This document shows, in pieces, positions 52,647 to 61,148 of a DNA stretch of 64,000 bases. The notes beneath the pieces are model-generated. The model saw nothing but the letters and a program-made list of their open reading frames with translations. It had not been told where the DNA came from and searched no databases. Both the position numbers and the translations under genes were made by a program. The stretch is from Planktothrix sp. PCC 11201 (GTDB lineage Bacteria; Cyanobacteriota; Cyanobacteriia; Cyanobacteriales; Microcoleaceae): positions 490,384 through 554,383 of the forward strand of contig NZ_LT797701.1 of NCBI RefSeq assembly GCF_900009135.1, written 5' to 3'. The first letter of the stretch is position 1. Each line of letters opens with the position of its first letter.

Positions 52647-53567
52647 ATGGCCACTAATAGAAAAAAACGCACGACTCCTGCTACCCGTCCCGCTTCTGCC
52701 ATTAGTGACAAAGTAAAAGTTACGGTTTCTTTAACGGCTGATGTTGCTCAACAGGTGGAAGCACTCGCTAAGGAATTAGGAGTATCAAAATCAGAATTAT
52801 TTGAACGTTTGGCAGCATCCCAGTTAAATCAGCCAACCCAGGGGGAAAAAACGTCCTCGGAAACTCCAGCCACCGATGATACAACCTTAAAACAGCAGAT
52901 TGAAGCCCAAGCCAATACGATTCAAGAGTTAAAACAGCAACTAGCCCAAACCCATGAAGCCTTAAAACAAGAAGCAGAACAAAAGGTAACACAAACTATT
53001 GATCCTAAAACGTATCAGGCTTTACAAGAAACCTCTAAACAACAAGAATCAACAATTGCTCAATTACAGACTCAATTAAATCGAATTCCTGAGTTAGAGC
53101 AACAATTAACAGCAACTATTTCCGCAGAAACCCACCAGGCCTTACAAAGCCAGTTAGAACAGGAACAAAAAACCATAGCCCAACTCAATCAGCGTATTGA
53201 AACCCTGGAAAAAGAAGTGGAAAAAAGCAATAGTGCTCTAGTTCAAATGCAAGTTAAACAAGAGAGAATTGCCGAATTAGAAGTAAAATTAGCTAACGGG
53301 ATTTCAGAAGAAAATTATCATAACTTAGAATATCTCTGTGCGGCTCAAAAGACACAAATGGCAACTCTTGAACAAAAATTAGCAAGTTTAATTTCCACTA
53401 AAACTCAACATCAAGAAACGGCTAATTATGATGCCCTAAAAAACTATTTGCAAGAACAGGATGATTTAATTAACGTTTTGCAAAAACGGGTTTCAGAACT
53501 GCAAGGGTTAGCTTCCTTTGGAGAATCTCAACTCTCTAAATGGCGAAATCGTACCTTCAACGGTTAA
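52647..53567 (+). CDS. RHH-like N-terminus with long coiled coil
   Basis: A 306-residue protein. After a basic start (ATNRKKRTTPATRP), residues 22-58 read KVTVSLTADVAQQVEALAKELGVSKSELFERLAASQ, a ribbon-helix-helix-like DNA-binding pattern. The remainder (about 75-295) is a long Gln/Glu-rich coiled coil with repeats such as IAELEVKLA, RIPELEQQLT and TIAQLQTQL. It could be a DNA-organising or partition-like protein; function unknown. A palindromic hairpin follows the stop codon. Confidence 0.7.
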   Translation: MATNRKKRTTPATRPASAISDKVKVTVSLTADVAQQVEALAKELGVSKSELFERLAASQLNQPTQGEKTSSETPATDDTTLKQQIEAQANTIQELKQQLAQTHEALKQEAEQKVTQTIDPKTYQALQETSKQQESTIAQLQTQLNRIPELEQQLTATISAETHQALQSQLEQEQKTIAQLNQRIETLEKEVEKSNSALVQMQVKQERIAELEVKLANGISEENYHNLEYLCAAQKTQMATLEQKLASLISTKTQHQETANYDALKNYLQEQDDLINVLQKRVSELQGLASFGESQLSKWRNRTFNG

Positions 53568-53587
53568 AATCAAAGCCAACAATTTAG

Positions 53588-53604
53588 GATGGGCTATGCC
53601 CATC
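53588..53604 (+). terminator. Hairpin after the coiled-coil gene
   Basis: GATGGGC and GCCCATC form a 7-bp stem with the loop TAT, the same family as the chlB terminator at 46675. There is no T tract after it. Confidence 0.45.
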
Positions 53605-53858
53605 TTGACCCCAAAACCCCCCAAGGGTTTCACCCTCTAAAGACAGAACTCCCAAACTAATAAGTGCTTGTGCAAAATAAATTACCGAGTTAAAAAAGGG
53701 AACAGGGAACAGGGAATTAGAAATATGTAAATAATTATGTTTGGGTGCTTATTATTAAAATAAATTAAAATTTTCCGGTTTTCCGACCGAATCCCTAACC
53801 CGGGAGGTGTAACTAAAGTTTAGAATAAAGCGCAGATGGTTTCATCACAAACAAAATT

Positions 53859-56267
53859 ATGGTAGCTCTTTACGTCAACCCCGCCACTGGCAATGATTTT
53901 AGTTCCGGGGAGTCGAATAAACCCTTTAAAACCCTAAAAAAAGCCCTTTCCCAAGCTCAGTCGGGAACCACAATTTATCTCGAACCCGGAACCTATAGTA
54001 GTTTAAGTGGTGAAGTGTTTCCCCTGACTGTCGCTTCTGGAGTCATCGTCATTGGCAATGAGTCCGGTAAAGGGAGTGGCATTTTAATCGAAGGCAATGG
54101 ACTCCATAGCAGTAGTAGTGCGGGGAGTCAAAACATTACGATTTTGATGGAAGATAACGCCCAATTGCGAGGCGTCACCGTTACCAATATCCAAACCCGA
54201 GGGACGGGAGTTTGGATTGAATCCCAATCTCCAATCATTGCTAATTCTACCTTTACCCGATGCAAACGAGAAGGGATTTATGCCGTAGGTTCGGGAAATC
54301 CTCAAATTCTCAATAGTATTTTTGTGCAAAATGAAGGCTATGGAGTTTCCATTGAAGGGGATATCAAAGGAGAAATCGGAGGAAATACCTTTGAAAATAC
54401 CGGATATGGGATTTCCCTGAAAAATCAGGCCGCTCCGTTAATTCGGGATAATGCCATTGTCGAAAACCGTTCCGGGATATTAATTGCCGGGGACTCCCAA
54501 CCGATTCTGCGTCAAAACTTAATCGAACGCAATAGCGGGGATGGGGTGGTAATTATGAATCAAGCCACACCGGATTTAGGAACCGCCCAAACCCCCGGGG
54601 GAAATACGATTCGCAATAATGGCGGTTTTGATGTCCAGAATGCTGGAACTGCCAGCTTAACCTCCTTTGGAAATCTTCTTAGTCCTACTCGCGTTAAAGG
54701 AAATATACAAGTCGTGACTCAAAGCGTACCAACCGCCGCCTCTGCAACTCTGTTTGTTAATTCGGCCACAGGGAATGATTCAGCCTCTGGCGGGCAATCT
54801 ACCCCCCTAAAAACCATTGCCAAAGCTATTAGTCAAGCCCAGTCGGGAACCCTGATTCAAGTCGCTCCCGGAAGCTATAACGCCACTACGGGAGAAGTAT
54901 TTCCCCTGATTGTGCGCTCAGGAGTCACCATTGTTGGGAATGAGACGACCAAGGGCAAAGATGTGGTGATTCTGGGAAGTGGTCGCTTCAGTAGTCCCAG
55001 TTCGGCGGCCCAGAATGTGACGATTTTGATGGAAAATAACTCAACGGTGAAGGGGTTAAGCGTTACCAATGACCAAACCCGAGGAACGGGAATTTGGGTG
55101 GAATCGGTTTACTGTAATATCGGTAGTTGTACCCTGACCAAATCCAAACGGGAAGGGGTTTTTGCCACCGGAACGGCCATTGCTGCGGTGACGAATAGTG
55201 ATTTTATCGAAAATGTGGGTAATGGAATTGCTTTAGGGGGGAATGCTAAGGGAGAAATTCGGGGAAATAAATTCCAAAATACCGGATATGCAATTTCTGT
55301 CCAAGCCCAAGCGTCGCCCTTAATTATTGAAAACGAAATTCTGGAAAATCGGTCTGGGATTGTGTTATCAGGACAGTCTAAACCGGTATTACGAAAAAAT
55401 CAAATTAAGAAAAACCTGCAAGATGGTTTAACGGTAATTGCGGATTCTGCCCCCGATATGGGTAGCCCTCAAGATAATGGGGGGAATATATTTGTTGATA
55501 ATGGCAAATATGATGTGCAGAATGCCAGTAAATTTACCTTAGTTTCCGTGGGAAATCAAATTAACCCGACCCGAACTTTGGGAAGTATTGAGTTTACCGC
55601 CAATCAAACCCCAACTCCTGGCCCAAGTCCCAGCCCAACCCCAACCCCCGGCGGCTCTACTCCCACCCCCACACCAACTCCGGTTCCCGGAGGGGCGAAA
55701 TTCACCGATATTGGCTCCCATTGGGCGAGAACTTTTATAGAAAGGTTAGCGGATATGGGGATTATTAGCGGTTTCCCCGATGGTTCGTTTAAACCCGATG
55801 CCACCTTAACCCGCGCCCAACACGCGGCGATGTTAAAGTCGGCGTTTGAATTAACACCCATTCGGGAAGGAATTGTGTTTACTGATGTGGCGGCGGATTT
55901 TTGGGGAAAAGAGGCAATTGATAAAGCAAATCGGGCGGGTTTCCTATCAGGTTATCCCGATAAAACTTTCCGACCAAATCAAAATTTAACTCGGTCTCAA
56001 GCGGTTGTTTCCTTAATTAATGGGTTGAAATTAACCGGGGGAACATCTAATAGTTTGGGCGTTTATACTGACCGTGCTCAAATTCCGGCTTTTGCTACTA
56101 ATGCAGTAATTACGGCGACGGAATTAAATATAGTGGTTAATTACCCGAAAAAGGAGGTTTTTAACCCGTTAAAAGATGTCACCCGTGGGGAAATTGCGGC
56201 GATTTTCTATCAAACTTTAGTGGCCGTTAATCGGGCGCAAGCTGTGGATTCTCCTTATATTGTTTAA
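53859..56267 (+). CDS. Two DUF1565 beta-helix modules fused to S-layer homology domains
   Basis: An 802-residue protein. Two related modules (about 1-285 and 300-580), each opening with a LYVNPATGNDFSSG or LFVNSATGNDSASG DUF1565 motif, form parallel beta-helices. A Pro/Thr-rich linker (TPTPGPSPSPTPTPGG region, about 585-610) leads to two or three SLH domains (FTDIGSHWARTFIERLADMG, FTDVAADFWGKEAIDKANRAG). SLH domains normally anchor proteins to the cell wall, so the protein should be outside. Yet the start MVALYVNP has no visible signal peptide, and no better upstream start is apparent. Possible surface adhesin or carbohydrate-binding protein. Confidence 0.82.
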   Translation: MVALYVNPATGNDFSSGESNKPFKTLKKALSQAQSGTTIYLEPGTYSSLSGEVFPLTVASGVIVIGNESGKGSGILIEGNGLHSSSSAGSQNITILMEDNAQLRGVTVTNIQTRGTGVWIESQSPIIANSTFTRCKREGIYAVGSGNPQILNSIFVQNEGYGVSIEGDIKGEIGGNTFENTGYGISLKNQAAPLIRDNAIVENRSGILIAGDSQPILRQNLIERNSGDGVVIMNQATPDLGTAQTPGGNTIRNNGGFDVQNAGTASLTSFGNLLSPTRVKGNIQVVTQSVPTAASATLFVNSATGNDSASGGQSTPLKTIAKAISQAQSGTLIQVAPGSYNATTGEVFPLIVRSGVTIVGNETTKGKDVVILGSGRFSSPSSAAQNVTILMENNSTVKGLSVTNDQTRGTGIWVESVYCNIGSCTLTKSKREGVFATGTAIAAVTNSDFIENVGNGIALGGNAKGEIRGNKFQNTGYAISVQAQASPLIIENEILENRSGIVLSGQSKPVLRKNQIKKNLQDGLTVIADSAPDMGSPQDNGGNIFVDNGKYDVQNASKFTLVSVGNQINPTRTLGSIEFTANQTPTPGPSPSPTPTPGGSTPTPTPTPVPGGAKFTDIGSHWARTFIERLADMGIISGFPDGSFKPDATLTRAQHAAMLKSAFELTPIREGIVFTDVAADFWGKEAIDKANRAGFLSGYPDKTFRPNQNLTRSQAVVSLINGLKLTGGTSNSLGVYTDRAQIPAFATNAVITATELNIVVNYPKKEVFNPLKDVTRGEIAAIFYQTLVAVNRAQAVDSPYIV

Positions 56268-56272
56268 TTCCT

Positions 56273-56305
56273 AGAAACTGGGTTTCTAACAGAAACCCAG
56301 TTTCT
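56273..56305. terminator. Perfect 15-bp stem after the SLH gene
   Basis: AGAAACTGGGTTTCT and AGAAACCCAGTTTCT are exact complements around AAC. It belongs to the GAAACC(C/G)GGTTTC repeat family seen near 25471 and 26355. It likely ends the SLH gene transcript. Confidence 0.65.
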
Positions 56306-56351
56306 AACACAACTGTGTAGATAAATAAGGTTAAATCAAGGAGATAAAAAT

Positions 56352-56927
56352 ATGGCAGCACTAATTTTAAATAATCCAGAAACTGCCCCGATTACCGATG
56401 AGCAATTTTATCAAATTTGTGTTGCCAACCGCGAATTAAAATTAGAACGAACCGCCAAAGGAGACTTAATTATTATGCCACCCACCGGAGGGGGAACTGG
56501 AAAACGAAACTCAGATATTAACCTAGATTTGGGTTTGTGGAATCGACAAACTCAATTAGGAATTGTCTTTGATTCTTCTACTTGTTTTAAACTTCCTCAT
56601 GGTGGAGATCGTTCTCCAGATGCAGCTTGGATACCTCTAGCAAAATGGGAATCTCTCACCCCCGAACAGCAAGAGAAATTTCTGCCCATTTGCCCCGATT
56701 TTGTCATAGAATTGCGATCGCCTAGTGATTCTTTAAAGCCCCTACAAGATAAAATGCAGGAATATATTGATAATGGTTCTCGTTTAGGTTGGTTAATTAA
56801 CCGCCAAAACCGTCAAGTCGAAATTTATCATCAAGGCAGAGAAAAAGAAATTTTAGAAAATCCAACCACATTATCAGGAGAAGATATTTTACCTGGATTT
56901 GTTTTAAATCTTTCATTAATTTGGTAA
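56352..56927 (+). CDS. Uma2 family endonuclease-like protein
   Basis: A 191-residue PD-(D/E)XK-like protein of the very abundant cyanobacterial Uma2 family. Motifs are GDLIIMPPTGGGTGKRNSDI, DRSPDAAWI (Asp) and CPDFVIELRSPSDSLKPLQDKMQEYIDNG (Glu with the K partner), ending GWLINRQNRQVEIY. A restriction-like nuclease role is inferred; the cellular role is not established. It is preceded by AAGGAG. Confidence 0.9.
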   Translation: MAALILNNPETAPITDEQFYQICVANRELKLERTAKGDLIIMPPTGGGTGKRNSDINLDLGLWNRQTQLGIVFDSSTCFKLPHGGDRSPDAAWIPLAKWESLTPEQQEKFLPICPDFVIELRSPSDSLKPLQDKMQEYIDNGSRLGWLINRQNRQVEIYHQGREKEILENPTTLSGEDILPGFVLNLSLIW

Positions 56928-56958
56928 TTCAGACTGCCCGCAGAAACGTATTCTTAGA

Positions 56959-57738
56959 TTACGTTTCTGAGGATAAAGACCTAATTCCTTGCTGTAATAC
57001 CTTTAGCCTATAACCCAAAGTTCCTGGTTGATCAACCTCTAAACTTTCAATCAGTTTGTCCAACAATAAATTTAACTCAACTCTAGTTTTTTCTTGAAGT
57101 ATTCTATTAATATCTTGCCCCAGTAAGTAGATGTTGGCATCAAGAAAGTCAATTACTCCCCCTGCAAGTTCATCCACTAATTCTGTATATACACGATCTT
57201 CATCTTCGTACCTTGATAAGATAAATTCAATGTCTTCTAAATCTTTGTTAGTACGTTCTCCCCGATCTCCCCAAGCAAAAACTTTGAGAACGATAAAAGC
57301 TGGCGTATCAATCACTGGAATTTCTAAGTCATCAATACGAGCGGTTGTTGCAGATAAGAGAGCTTCAGAAAAACCTAAAACATTCATGGGGTTACGACTA
57401 TCAGGCCAAACAATTTCTTGATTAGGCTCACCAATTTCTCCAAAGGGGACTATATCAACCTCAATATTGGTTTCTATATGAATAAATTTATGAGCATTTT
57501 TTGTGGGTTTAAAACGAGGAGAATTACCACCGATTAGATTGTTCTGAAGTTTTTCATAGGCTTCCCAACTCTCTATAGATATCGCCACATCCCAATCCTT
57601 AGTTCCCCTACCTTCCCCGAATTTCTGGTCAAAGATCAATAACCTAGCTCCCGCGCCAACCAGAATCATAGGTAACTCTAATGCACTGACTATATTTACT
57701 AAATCAGCCAAAACCTGCTTCTCTTTAGAACCAATCAT
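56959..57738 (-). CDS. AbiEii/AbiGii-like nucleotidyltransferase toxin
   Basis: A 259-residue protein with a nucleotidyltransferase opening (ILVGAGARLLIFDQKFGEGRGTKDWDVAI, giving the G..R.T.D.D signature) and a helical C-terminal part. Such proteins form the toxin of the AbiE type IV system and act by transferring nucleotides. It overlaps the AbiEi-like gene by 14 bases, as expected for the pair. Antiphage action is inferred. Confidence 0.85.
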   Translation of the reverse strand: MIGSKEKQVLADLVNIVSALELPMILVGAGARLLIFDQKFGEGRGTKDWDVAISIESWEAYEKLQNNLIGGNSPRFKPTKNAHKFIHIETNIEVDIVPFGEIGEPNQEIVWPDSRNPMNVLGFSEALLSATTARIDDLEIPVIDTPAFIVLKVFAWGDRGERTNKDLEDIEFILSRYEDEDRVYTELVDELAGGVIDFLDANIYLLGQDINRILQEKTRVELNLLLDKLIESLEVDQPGTLGYRLKVLQQGIRSLSSET

Positions 57739-58801
57739 TCTTTTGCGCTATCTCGTCAATATATCGATCATAAATCAGTTGAGCAGTTTCTTTTAATCGG
57801 CTATTACCCGTCCGTACTAACTCGGCGTGAATTAATAATGGATGAACAATATTCTTCAATCCTCCAAATTCGTTTTGATCATACTTGTCATGTCCAAAAC
57901 TTTCAAGCAACGCAATACTTCCTTCAGGATCAGGTTTTAGCTTTAATTTAACTGCTATCTGGCGGTAATCAACATTTTCACCAAGATGCAGTATTGCACT
58001 AATGGGACGAAGATATTCAGTTAGAATTGAGGCGGCAAGCTCACCACCGATTAGATAGCCATATTGATCTGCGTATTTTTTAAGGTCATCTTCGATTTCT
58101 GAAAAATTCCGTTTTCCAATGGGACTAAATGTTCCGATTAGTAATTTTGAACGTAATGTTTCAGAGTATCCTAACTCCCACCTTTCAAGAAGTTTGACAT
58201 AATCAATGATTTCGTATCTTCCGTGTTTGTAAGTTATGTAATCTAACTCGTGAAGTTTTTTTAGGGTGCTTTTCACCGTTTTTGTACTAACACCAGAAAT
58301 GTAAGAAATTTGTTCAATATCATCCCCCTTTAAAGTATTGGGCTGGCTGAGTAAGGCATACATAACTTGCAAAGCAGTGCTAGTAATTTCTAAAGACTTA
58401 TTTTTACTATCTTTTGAAGTCTGGTTACGAACTACTACATAAATTCCTGGGCTATTAAGATAAATATTTCCATCAACATCAATAAATTCAATATTTCTTT
58501 CTAAGAGTTGATCCACAACTAGATTAGACAAACTGCGTGTCACAAGTAGAGGTTTTTGACCGGGCTTTAGTCTGCCACCTAAATGAGTCAAATAATCTGC
58601 AACTTGTTCAACGACATCATTTGTGACACCCGTTTTAATTTCACAGACATAATTGACAGTATTATGAGAGTTGCTAATTGTTAGCTCTCCATCTGCCAAA
58701 ACCTCACTAGAAAAATAAGATTCTCCTAGAGTTGCCTTAATATTAGGTAATGATTCAAGGTAGGCAAGACACTTTTGGAATAGTGGGTTTTTGGGAGGCA
58801 T
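57725..58801 (-). CDS. AbiEi-like antitoxin/regulator
   Basis: A 358-residue protein. LVTRSLSNLVVDQLLERNIEFIDVDGNIYLN near 90-120 is a nuclease-like pattern seen in this branch, and the central part carries a winged helix (KGDDIEQISYISGVSTKTVKSTLKKLHELDYI). It is followed by the AbiEii-like gene, with AbiEi normally acting as antitoxin and transcriptional repressor. The ATG at 58801 is chosen over a TTG nine codons upstream. Confidence 0.82.
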   Translation of the reverse strand: MPPKNPLFQKCLAYLESLPNIKATLGESYFSSEVLADGELTISNSHNTVNYVCEIKTGVTNDVVEQVADYLTHLGGRLKPGQKPLLVTRSLSNLVVDQLLERNIEFIDVDGNIYLNSPGIYVVVRNQTSKDSKNKSLEITSTALQVMYALLSQPNTLKGDDIEQISYISGVSTKTVKSTLKKLHELDYITYKHGRYEIIDYVKLLERWELGYSETLRSKLLIGTFSPIGKRNFSEIEDDLKKYADQYGYLIGGELAASILTEYLRPISAILHLGENVDYRQIAVKLKLKPDPEGSIALLESFGHDKYDQNEFGGLKNIVHPLLIHAELVRTGNSRLKETAQLIYDRYIDEIAQKNDWF

Positions 58802-58843
58802 TGAACGATTCCCCAGATGACGCGACAAAGTTTAATTATATCT

Positions 58844-59419
58844 TTAGATGTGTATTTTCGTTGTTTTCAGTCTTCCGCCTGTATCCAATTCTAATAATAA
58901 TTGAATCTTTTCCTTCTCTTTAGAATCAACTGTTTCCAACTCCCTAACAATATTAAAATCCTTACTAACCTTAGATAACTCTAATAAAGTCGGATCAATT
59001 CTATTTCTATATTTTTTTTCCTCATATAACCAGTTCAATATATCCGACAAGTGCCAGATAGAAGGAGTCCCACTATAGATAGGTTTTGGAGATTTTAGTT
59101 CATTTTTGACCAACAAATTGCGAATATTTTGCCGTGTACATCCGAGCAATTTAGCAACCTCGGTTAAACTAACAAAATCCGGGCTAACTTCAGTCAAAAC
59201 TGCCTGGGGAATAGCCCGTTTAACATCCTGAATTGCGCTATAAACTGCTTTCCTAGCAGATGAAGATTCACGGATAAAATTGAGGGCAATTTTCCCCTTT
59301 TTACCAATTCCAATTAAGGCATCATCACAGCCTTCTGTTGCCAAACTCTCTAGGTAATTATCGAGATTGACGTGAGTATCTGGGAGATTAAAGTTTAAAA
59401 TAAAATCATATTCTGACAT
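58844..59419 (-). CDS. Helix-turn-helix protein paired with a HicA-like toxin
   Basis: A 191-residue protein. The N-terminal domain (YDFILNFNLPDTHVNLDNYL, then GCDDALIGIGKKGKIALNF) and a following HTH (FVSLTEVAKLLGCTRQNIRNLL) match a widespread bacterial DNA-binding family often next to HicA-like genes. It is likely an antitoxin and autoregulator. GGAG upstream fixes the start at 59419. It begins four bases after the stop of the gene at 59424. Confidence 0.85.
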   Translation of the reverse strand: MSEYDFILNFNLPDTHVNLDNYLESLATEGCDDALIGIGKKGKIALNFIRESSSARKAVYSAIQDVKRAIPQAVLTEVSPDFVSLTEVAKLLGCTRQNIRNLLVKNELKSPKPIYSGTPSIWHLSDILNWLYEEKKYRNRIDPTLLELSKVSKDFNIVRELETVDSKEKEKIQLLLELDTGGRLKTTKIHI

Positions 59420-59423
59420 CTTT

Positions 59424-59690
59424 TTATTTCTCCTCTTTCTGTTTTGTTTGATTATGAATAGTGCAGTTATCGATAACACGACGGATTAGTTTAGCATGAT
59501 TGCCTGGATTTTTAGGGGTACTCCAAACACTGGCAATACAAAATTCTCCGCAGCGACAATCATTGTTATTATAAGGGCAGTAAATCTTTCCCCACGCATG
59601 AGAGCCACCCTCTACAATACGCCATCCATTTTGTTCAGCATACTTCAAGGCTGCTTCAATTTCTGGCTTAGAATGTTTTTTCCTAGACAT
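59424..59690 (-). CDS. HicA-like small toxin
   Basis: An 88-residue protein with a double-stranded-RNA-binding-like opening (KPEIEAALKYAEQNGWRIVE) and GGSHAWGKIYCP, which carries the His of HicA-like mRNA interferases. Several Cys residues (CPYNNNDCRCGEFC) suggest a metal-binding addition not found in standard HicA. It precedes the HTH gene by four bases, so the toxin comes first in this operon. Confidence 0.75.
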   Translation of the reverse strand: MSRKKHSKPEIEAALKYAEQNGWRIVEGGSHAWGKIYCPYNNNDCRCGEFCIASVWSTPKNPGNHAKLIRRVIDNCTIHNQTKQKEEK

Positions 59691-59878
59691 AAAATTCCGA
59701 GCTTGTATTCACTATAGTTTATTCTGATAAAATTGTCAAGTGACAACTTATTATAACCTGGATGGAATGAGTCAAACTCTCTGTTATTTTTATAAGAAAA
59801 TGTAAGTGTGGATGCTAGTTCGTGCGCGTTGCTGACTCACCCTACAATAGTTTAGAATGTCTATTATTGTGAAAAATT

Positions 59879-60862
59879 ATGACTCATCCTCAAGTGATTT
59901 GTATTGGTGAAATATTGTTTGATCGGTTATCAAATGAATTAGGAAAACCCTTAGAAACCGTTAAATTTTGGACAGATTACCCCGGCGGTGCTCCGGCAAA
60001 TACGGCTTGTGGATTAGTGAAATTAGGGATTCCTACGGCTTTTATAGGCTGTATTGGGGAAGATGCACCTGGAGGTCAATTAGTAGAATTATTAACTCAA
60101 ACTGGGGTTAATATTGTCGGAGTTCAACGTCATTCTAACGCGCCGACTCGGATTGTTTATGTGGTTAGAGATGAAAAGGGCGATCGCAGTTTTGCAGGAT
60201 TTGGAGCGCGAAAAACCACAGAATTTGCTGATACTTATTTACAATTAGAACAACTTCCAAGAGACTTATTTAAAACTGCACAATTTCTGGTTTTAGGGAC
60301 ATTAGAATTAGCCTATCAACACAGTCAAGAGGCTATATTAACAGCCCTTGAATTAGCTAAAAATTATAACGTTAAATTATTTATTGATATTAACTGGCGA
60401 CCGATGTTTTGGCAAGATTGCGATCAAGCAATAGAACTCATTTTAAACTTTGTTCAAAATGCCGATTTTTTGAAATTAACCGGCGAAGAAGCAGAACTAT
60501 TATTTAATACCATAGATCCAGTAGCGATCGCTAAACAGTTACAAATTCAAGGAGTATTTGTCACCGCCGGAGAAAGGGGTTGTACCTATTATTTAGCGGG
60601 AAATTATGGGAAAATACCCGCATTTTCTGTTAATGTGGTCGATACAACCGGAGCCGGAGATGGTTTTACCGCCGGAATTCTTCATCAATTCTGTAAATTA
60701 GGAATAGAATCAATTAATCATGCCAAAATAGCTGAACAAATAGTTAGGTTTGCTAGTGCCGTAGGAGCATTAACCACAACAAAACCAGGTGCTATTTCAG
60801 CCCAACCCAACTTAACAGAAGTTGAAACTTTTTTAGATCGATTCTGGGATAATCTGAATTAA
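59879..60862 (+). CDS. PfkB family sugar kinase, fructokinase-like
   Basis: A 327-residue ribokinase-fold enzyme. PfkB signature 1 is in DYPGGAPANTACGLVKLG and signature 2 is DTTGAGDGFTAGILH, which includes the catalytic Asp. It should phosphorylate fructose or a similar sugar with ATP; fructokinase is the best guess from sequence style. It follows a short spacer behind the defence island and is monocistronic. Confidence 0.9.
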   Translation: MTHPQVICIGEILFDRLSNELGKPLETVKFWTDYPGGAPANTACGLVKLGIPTAFIGCIGEDAPGGQLVELLTQTGVNIVGVQRHSNAPTRIVYVVRDEKGDRSFAGFGARKTTEFADTYLQLEQLPRDLFKTAQFLVLGTLELAYQHSQEAILTALELAKNYNVKLFIDINWRPMFWQDCDQAIELILNFVQNADFLKLTGEEAELLFNTIDPVAIAKQLQIQGVFVTAGERGCTYYLAGNYGKIPAFSVNVVDTTGAGDGFTAGILHQFCKLGIESINHAKIAEQIVRFASAVGALTTTKPGAISAQPNLTEVETFLDRFWDNLN

Positions 60863-60929
60863 TCCCCTTAAAACATAGAGATTTTGAGATTATTCAAAGG
60901 TTATTAGCTAGGTTTCTTAACCCGATAGT

Positions 60930-61148
60930 TCAGGGTAACAAACTTCTAATTCCCCATCCCGCAAAAACACCGGCAAAAAATGCCCAAATTTGCCCGCTTT
61001 TAACGATATGGTTCCAGGTTCTGACGAAATCGCCAATAATATCCACATTCACTTGTTGAGCTAAAATTGTTCCGTGGGCGAACAAATTTAAACCGTGATC
61101 AAGAAAATGAAACCCGTCAAGAGGATTCAGTATTAGAACAATCATCAT
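60930..61148 (-). CDS. Possible small membrane protein
   Basis: A 72-residue frame with a polar N-terminal part (LNPLDGFHFLDHGLNLFAHG) and a C-terminal hydrophobic stretch (IWAFFAGVFAGWGIRSLLP). It overlaps the 3' end of the phosphatase gene by 32 bases on the same strand, as coupled genes do. The residue pattern looks like a genuine small protein, but I cannot name a family, so it is tentative. Confidence 0.5.
   Translation of the reverse strand: MMIVLILNPLDGFHFLDHGLNLFAHGTILAQQVNVDIIGDFVRTWNHIVKSGQIWAFFAGVFAGWGIRSLLP

Noticed and set aside
54084..54329. Minus-strand ORFs in the DUF1565-SLH gene (also 54875-55069 and 55539-55861)
   Set aside because: They mirror the repetitive sense gene and its Pro/Thr linker; no independent evidence.
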